Shown here in pieces: positions 61,578 to 64,000 of a stretch of DNA of 64,000 nt. The DNA is from Dromiciops gliroides (Eukaryota > Chordata > Mammalia > Microbiotheria > Microbiotheriidae), in the NCBI RefSeq assembly GCF_019393635.1, contig NC_057867.1, positions 51,739,143 through 51,803,142 on the forward strand, read 5' to 3'. The notes below the pieces were generated by a model. It saw nothing but the letters and a program-made list of their open reading frames with translations, did not search any database and was not told the DNA's origin. Position 1 is the first letter of the stretch; each line of letters starts with the position of its first letter. Both the position numbers and the translations under genes were made by a program.

Positions 61578-62037
61578 GTAAGTGTGGCGCCAACGGACTC
61601 CCTCACCCACTCAGCGCCGTTCCTGCTAACAACTGACTCTCCTTTTGAGCATTATATCTTTTAAGCAAACTACTTAATAATTCCTTTTAAATAAGACTGA
61701 GATAGGAACTGTGAGTGATGAGTAGGCCAAGAACTGTGAGTAATAGCTGAATTAAAGGTAGAGAACTGGTTATCATCCCTTTCTCTCCAGGCAAGGTTAT
61801 AATATTTTGTTGCAAAGATTTTTCTGTGAGTTTTAGCAACAAAATGTTATTAAGAGCACTGTAGCAGGAGTCAGGAGGCCTAGATTCTCATCCATTCAGT
61901 GCCCTGACACTAAATTACTGTGTGCCCTTGAATGAACCACTTTGATGGATCTCTTTTTAAAAGTTGTTATCCCTGTCCAAGGGCAGCAGATGTCTTATGT
62001 TTGATATTCATTCATTCATTCATTCAACAGAAACTTA

Positions 62038-62290
62038 GTAGGCAGCTAGGTGGGATAGAATGACAGAGAGCTGGACTTGGAGTCTGGGAGATGAGTTCAA
62101 ACCCCAGCTCACACACTTTCTAGGCATATGACCCTGGACAACTCACGTTTTTTCAGCCTCAGTTTCCTTGTCTGTGAAGTGGGGATGAGGATACCACCAC
62201 ATAGTGTCATCTATGTTAACATGTGAGGATCAAATGAAATAACTGTGACCTGTTTTGCAAACCTTTTTCGGCACCCCAATAACTACCATG
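62038..62290 (+). mobile_element. Old MIR/CORE-type SINE
   Basis: GGCAGCTAGGTGGGATAGAA head, CTCAGTTTCCTTGTCTGTG and TGTGAGGATCAAATGAAATA. Confidence 0.7.
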
Positions 62291-62399
62291 TGAAAGGTAT
62301 CTTTTTTTAAAGGTATCATTTAGATGAGTGTAGTAGGTATGTTAAGCCAGGAATAGGGGCTGGAATTATGATTTCATTTGAAAAAGAAACTCTTTATAC

Positions 62400-62557
62400 C
62401 AATGCAGGGTAGAACCTTCTCTGTGACTTTGAGAGTTGCCTAGAGCACTTGTCCAGGGTCATCGTTGCTAGGATGTGTCAGTAGTAGGACTTGAACTCAG
62501 ATCTTACTCTTACTGGCTTTGGACTGGTGCTATTCACAATACCATGCTGCTTCAACT
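62400..62557 (-). mobile_element. Old SINE, minus orientation
   Basis: CTTGTCCAGGGTCATCG and GTAGGACTTGAACTCAGATC, ending near ATACCATGCTGCTT. Confidence 0.5.
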
Positions 62558-62559
62558 AG

Positions 62560-62835
62560 GTAGCTGGATGGTATAGTGAATAGAGCACTGGGCCTGGAGT
62601 CAGGAAAACCTCAGTTCAAATCCAGCCTCACACATGTATTACTCTGTCACCCTGGGAAAGTTACTTTAAAACAAAACAAAACCAAACCTCCCCTTGCCTC
62701 AGTTTCTCCACCTGTAAAATGGAAATAATAACAGCATCTATTTTGCAGGATTGTTGTGAGGATCAAATGAAACAATATTGGTAAAATGCTTAGCATGATG
62801 CCTAGTACAAAGTAGGCACCTTATAAATGCTTATC
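62560..62835 (+). mobile_element. MIR/CORE-type SINE
   Basis: TAGCTGGATGGTATAGTGAA, GGCCTGGAGTCAGGAAAACC, CTCAGTTTCTCCACCTG and GATTGTTGTGAGGATCAAAT. Confidence 0.78.
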
Positions 62836-62957
62836 CCCTCCCTCCCTCTTGTGTAAAGCTAGCTTAAATGAATTGAGCAAATGCCAATTGCTGAGAACAG
62901 AGTGGAGAAATAACAGTGAGGGGCCACATTTGGATGTGTTAGAACAGGGGTACTTGA

Positions 62958-63112
62958 GGGGGCAGCTAGGTAGGGTAGTGGATAAAGCACTGGCCCTGGA
63001 TTCAGGAGGACCTGAGTTAAAATCTGGCCTCAGACAGTTGACGCTTACTAGCTGTGTGACCCTGGGCAAGTCACTTAACCTTCATTGTCCCATGAAAAAA
63101 AACCCCAAAAAA
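62958..63112 (+). mobile_element. WSINE1-like SINE
   Basis: Head GGGGGCAGCTAGGTAGGGTA, full body, tail of A and C runs. Confidence 0.9.
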
Positions 63113-63333
63113 GTCCCCCCAAAACGGGTCCTTAACCTGAGGCCTGTGACCTCATTTGTAAAACCTTTTGATCACTTTGTTATTACAATCTGATTTGTGA
63201 TCCTCAGGATTTTACTTTCTGCCTTTAAAAATCATGATTGTGATCAGGGGTCCAGAGGCTTTCCTTGAGGAACCCAAATTTCTGTGCTAGGGGAAGTAAG
63301 GATGTAGAACTCAGTGTCTTGGGGCCATTGAGG

Positions 63334-63485
63334 TTTTTTTTTTTTTTTAAGTGAGGCAACTGGGGTTAAGTGACTTGCCCAGGGTCACACAGCTAGTAAG
63401 TGTTAAGTGTCTGAGGCCGGATTTGAACTCAGGTACTCCTGACTCCAGGGCCGGTGCTTTATCCACTGTGCCACCTAGCCGCCCC
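63334..63485 (-). mobile_element. WSINE1-like SINE (ACTCCTGACTCC subfamily)
   Basis: Target GGGCCATTGAGGTTTT on both sides. Confidence 0.93.
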
Positions 63486-63489
63486 GAGG

Positions 63490-64000
63490 GCCATTGAGGT
63501 TTTAACTTGCTGTGGAACAAAAGGAGAGAATCTCTCAGTGGGACAGGCGGCTGGTTTGTTCTGTTCTCCCAGTTCAGTGCCAGGGATGGAGTTGGGGGAG
63601 ACTGAGACTTTGTTGTTGGATGGCAAATCATGTCACCTCTCGGAACCTCCATTTCCTCCTTTGCACACTTGGGGACAGTGAGACCCGTGTCACCTTCAAG
63701 CTCTGTAGAAACTAGACTTTGTTTGGGTGACTTTTGTCTGCCCTGCTTTGCTCTCTTCACTGATTTCTATCACATGCAAAACCTTATTGATTCTCCTTTC
63801 CTTGTGATTGTTCTCTTGGCAGACTGTGAAGGCAAACATGAAAGGCTTCAGAGGGCACCGTGGTGTCTTAGGGCACAGGGCTTTTTTCTTGAAGAAAAAT
63901 ATGACATTCTCTTGAAAATGTACTGAACTTCGGATCTTAATAAGGTTAACGCTGGAAGTGATTTTAGAGATAATTGAATTGATCTGCATGGATTCTTCCC
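63490..64000. other. Intron 5 of TM9SF2-like gene, right edge
   Basis: No element recognised. An acceptor-like CTCTTGGCAG at 63,813-63,822 is followed by sequence that does not match TM9SF2. Confidence 0.45.

Noticed and set aside
63813-63904. Possible sixth exon of the TM9SF2-like gene after CTCTTGGCAG
   Set aside because: Reads TVKANMKGFRGHRG, nothing like the expected SDFHERDTFYIF segment.

Overview
The window is vertebrate nuclear DNA from a marsupial, most likely an Australian one. The basis is about 40 copies of one young tRNA-derived SINE that resembles WSINE1, together with marsupial-type L1 3' ends, L2 and CR1/L3 LINE relics, RTE-tailed SINEs and hAT MITEs. WSINE1 is known from Australian marsupials. 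A dasyurid such as the Tasmanian devil would fit, but that is inference. I saw no retrovirus, LTR element or prokaryotic feature.

Two protein-coding genes are present, pointing away from each other. On the minus strand, RBMX (hnRNP G) is complete. It has a CpG-island promoter with a TATA box near 12,055, a non-coding first exon, eight coding exons between 10,813 and 4,841 that add up to 394 codons plus stop, and a 3' UTR with poly(A) signals near 4,150-4,199. Intron 2 carries the C/D-box snoRNA SNORD61, whose guide matches 18S rRNA. Splice-like signals between about 3,900 and 2,660 suggest alternative non-coding 3' exons.

On the plus strand, from 47,289 and running off the right edge, is a TM9SF2-like nonaspanin gene with its own CpG island. 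Five coding exons are visible: signal peptide, then the N-terminal luminal domain. The protein is clearly of the TM9SF2 type, yet it differs from human TM9SF2 far more than an orthologue should. In human, RBMX lies near ZIC3 on X, and TM9SF2 lies near ZIC2/ZIC5 on chromosome 13. I therefore read this gene as the second copy (ohnologue) of TM9SF2 from the early vertebrate genome duplications, kept here and probably absent from placental mammals. This is the most interesting observation in the window.

The 34 kb between the two CpG islands (12.3-46.6 kb) holds no gene I can support. It is a dense mosaic of nested SINEs and LINEs, tetranucleotide microsatellites grown from SINE tails, hAT MITEs and a full-length 7SL (SRP) RNA retropseudogene at 36.57-36.89 kb. 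The introns of the TM9SF2-like gene hold the same repeats. The RBMX transcription unit (0.5-14.6 kb) has no young SINE at all.
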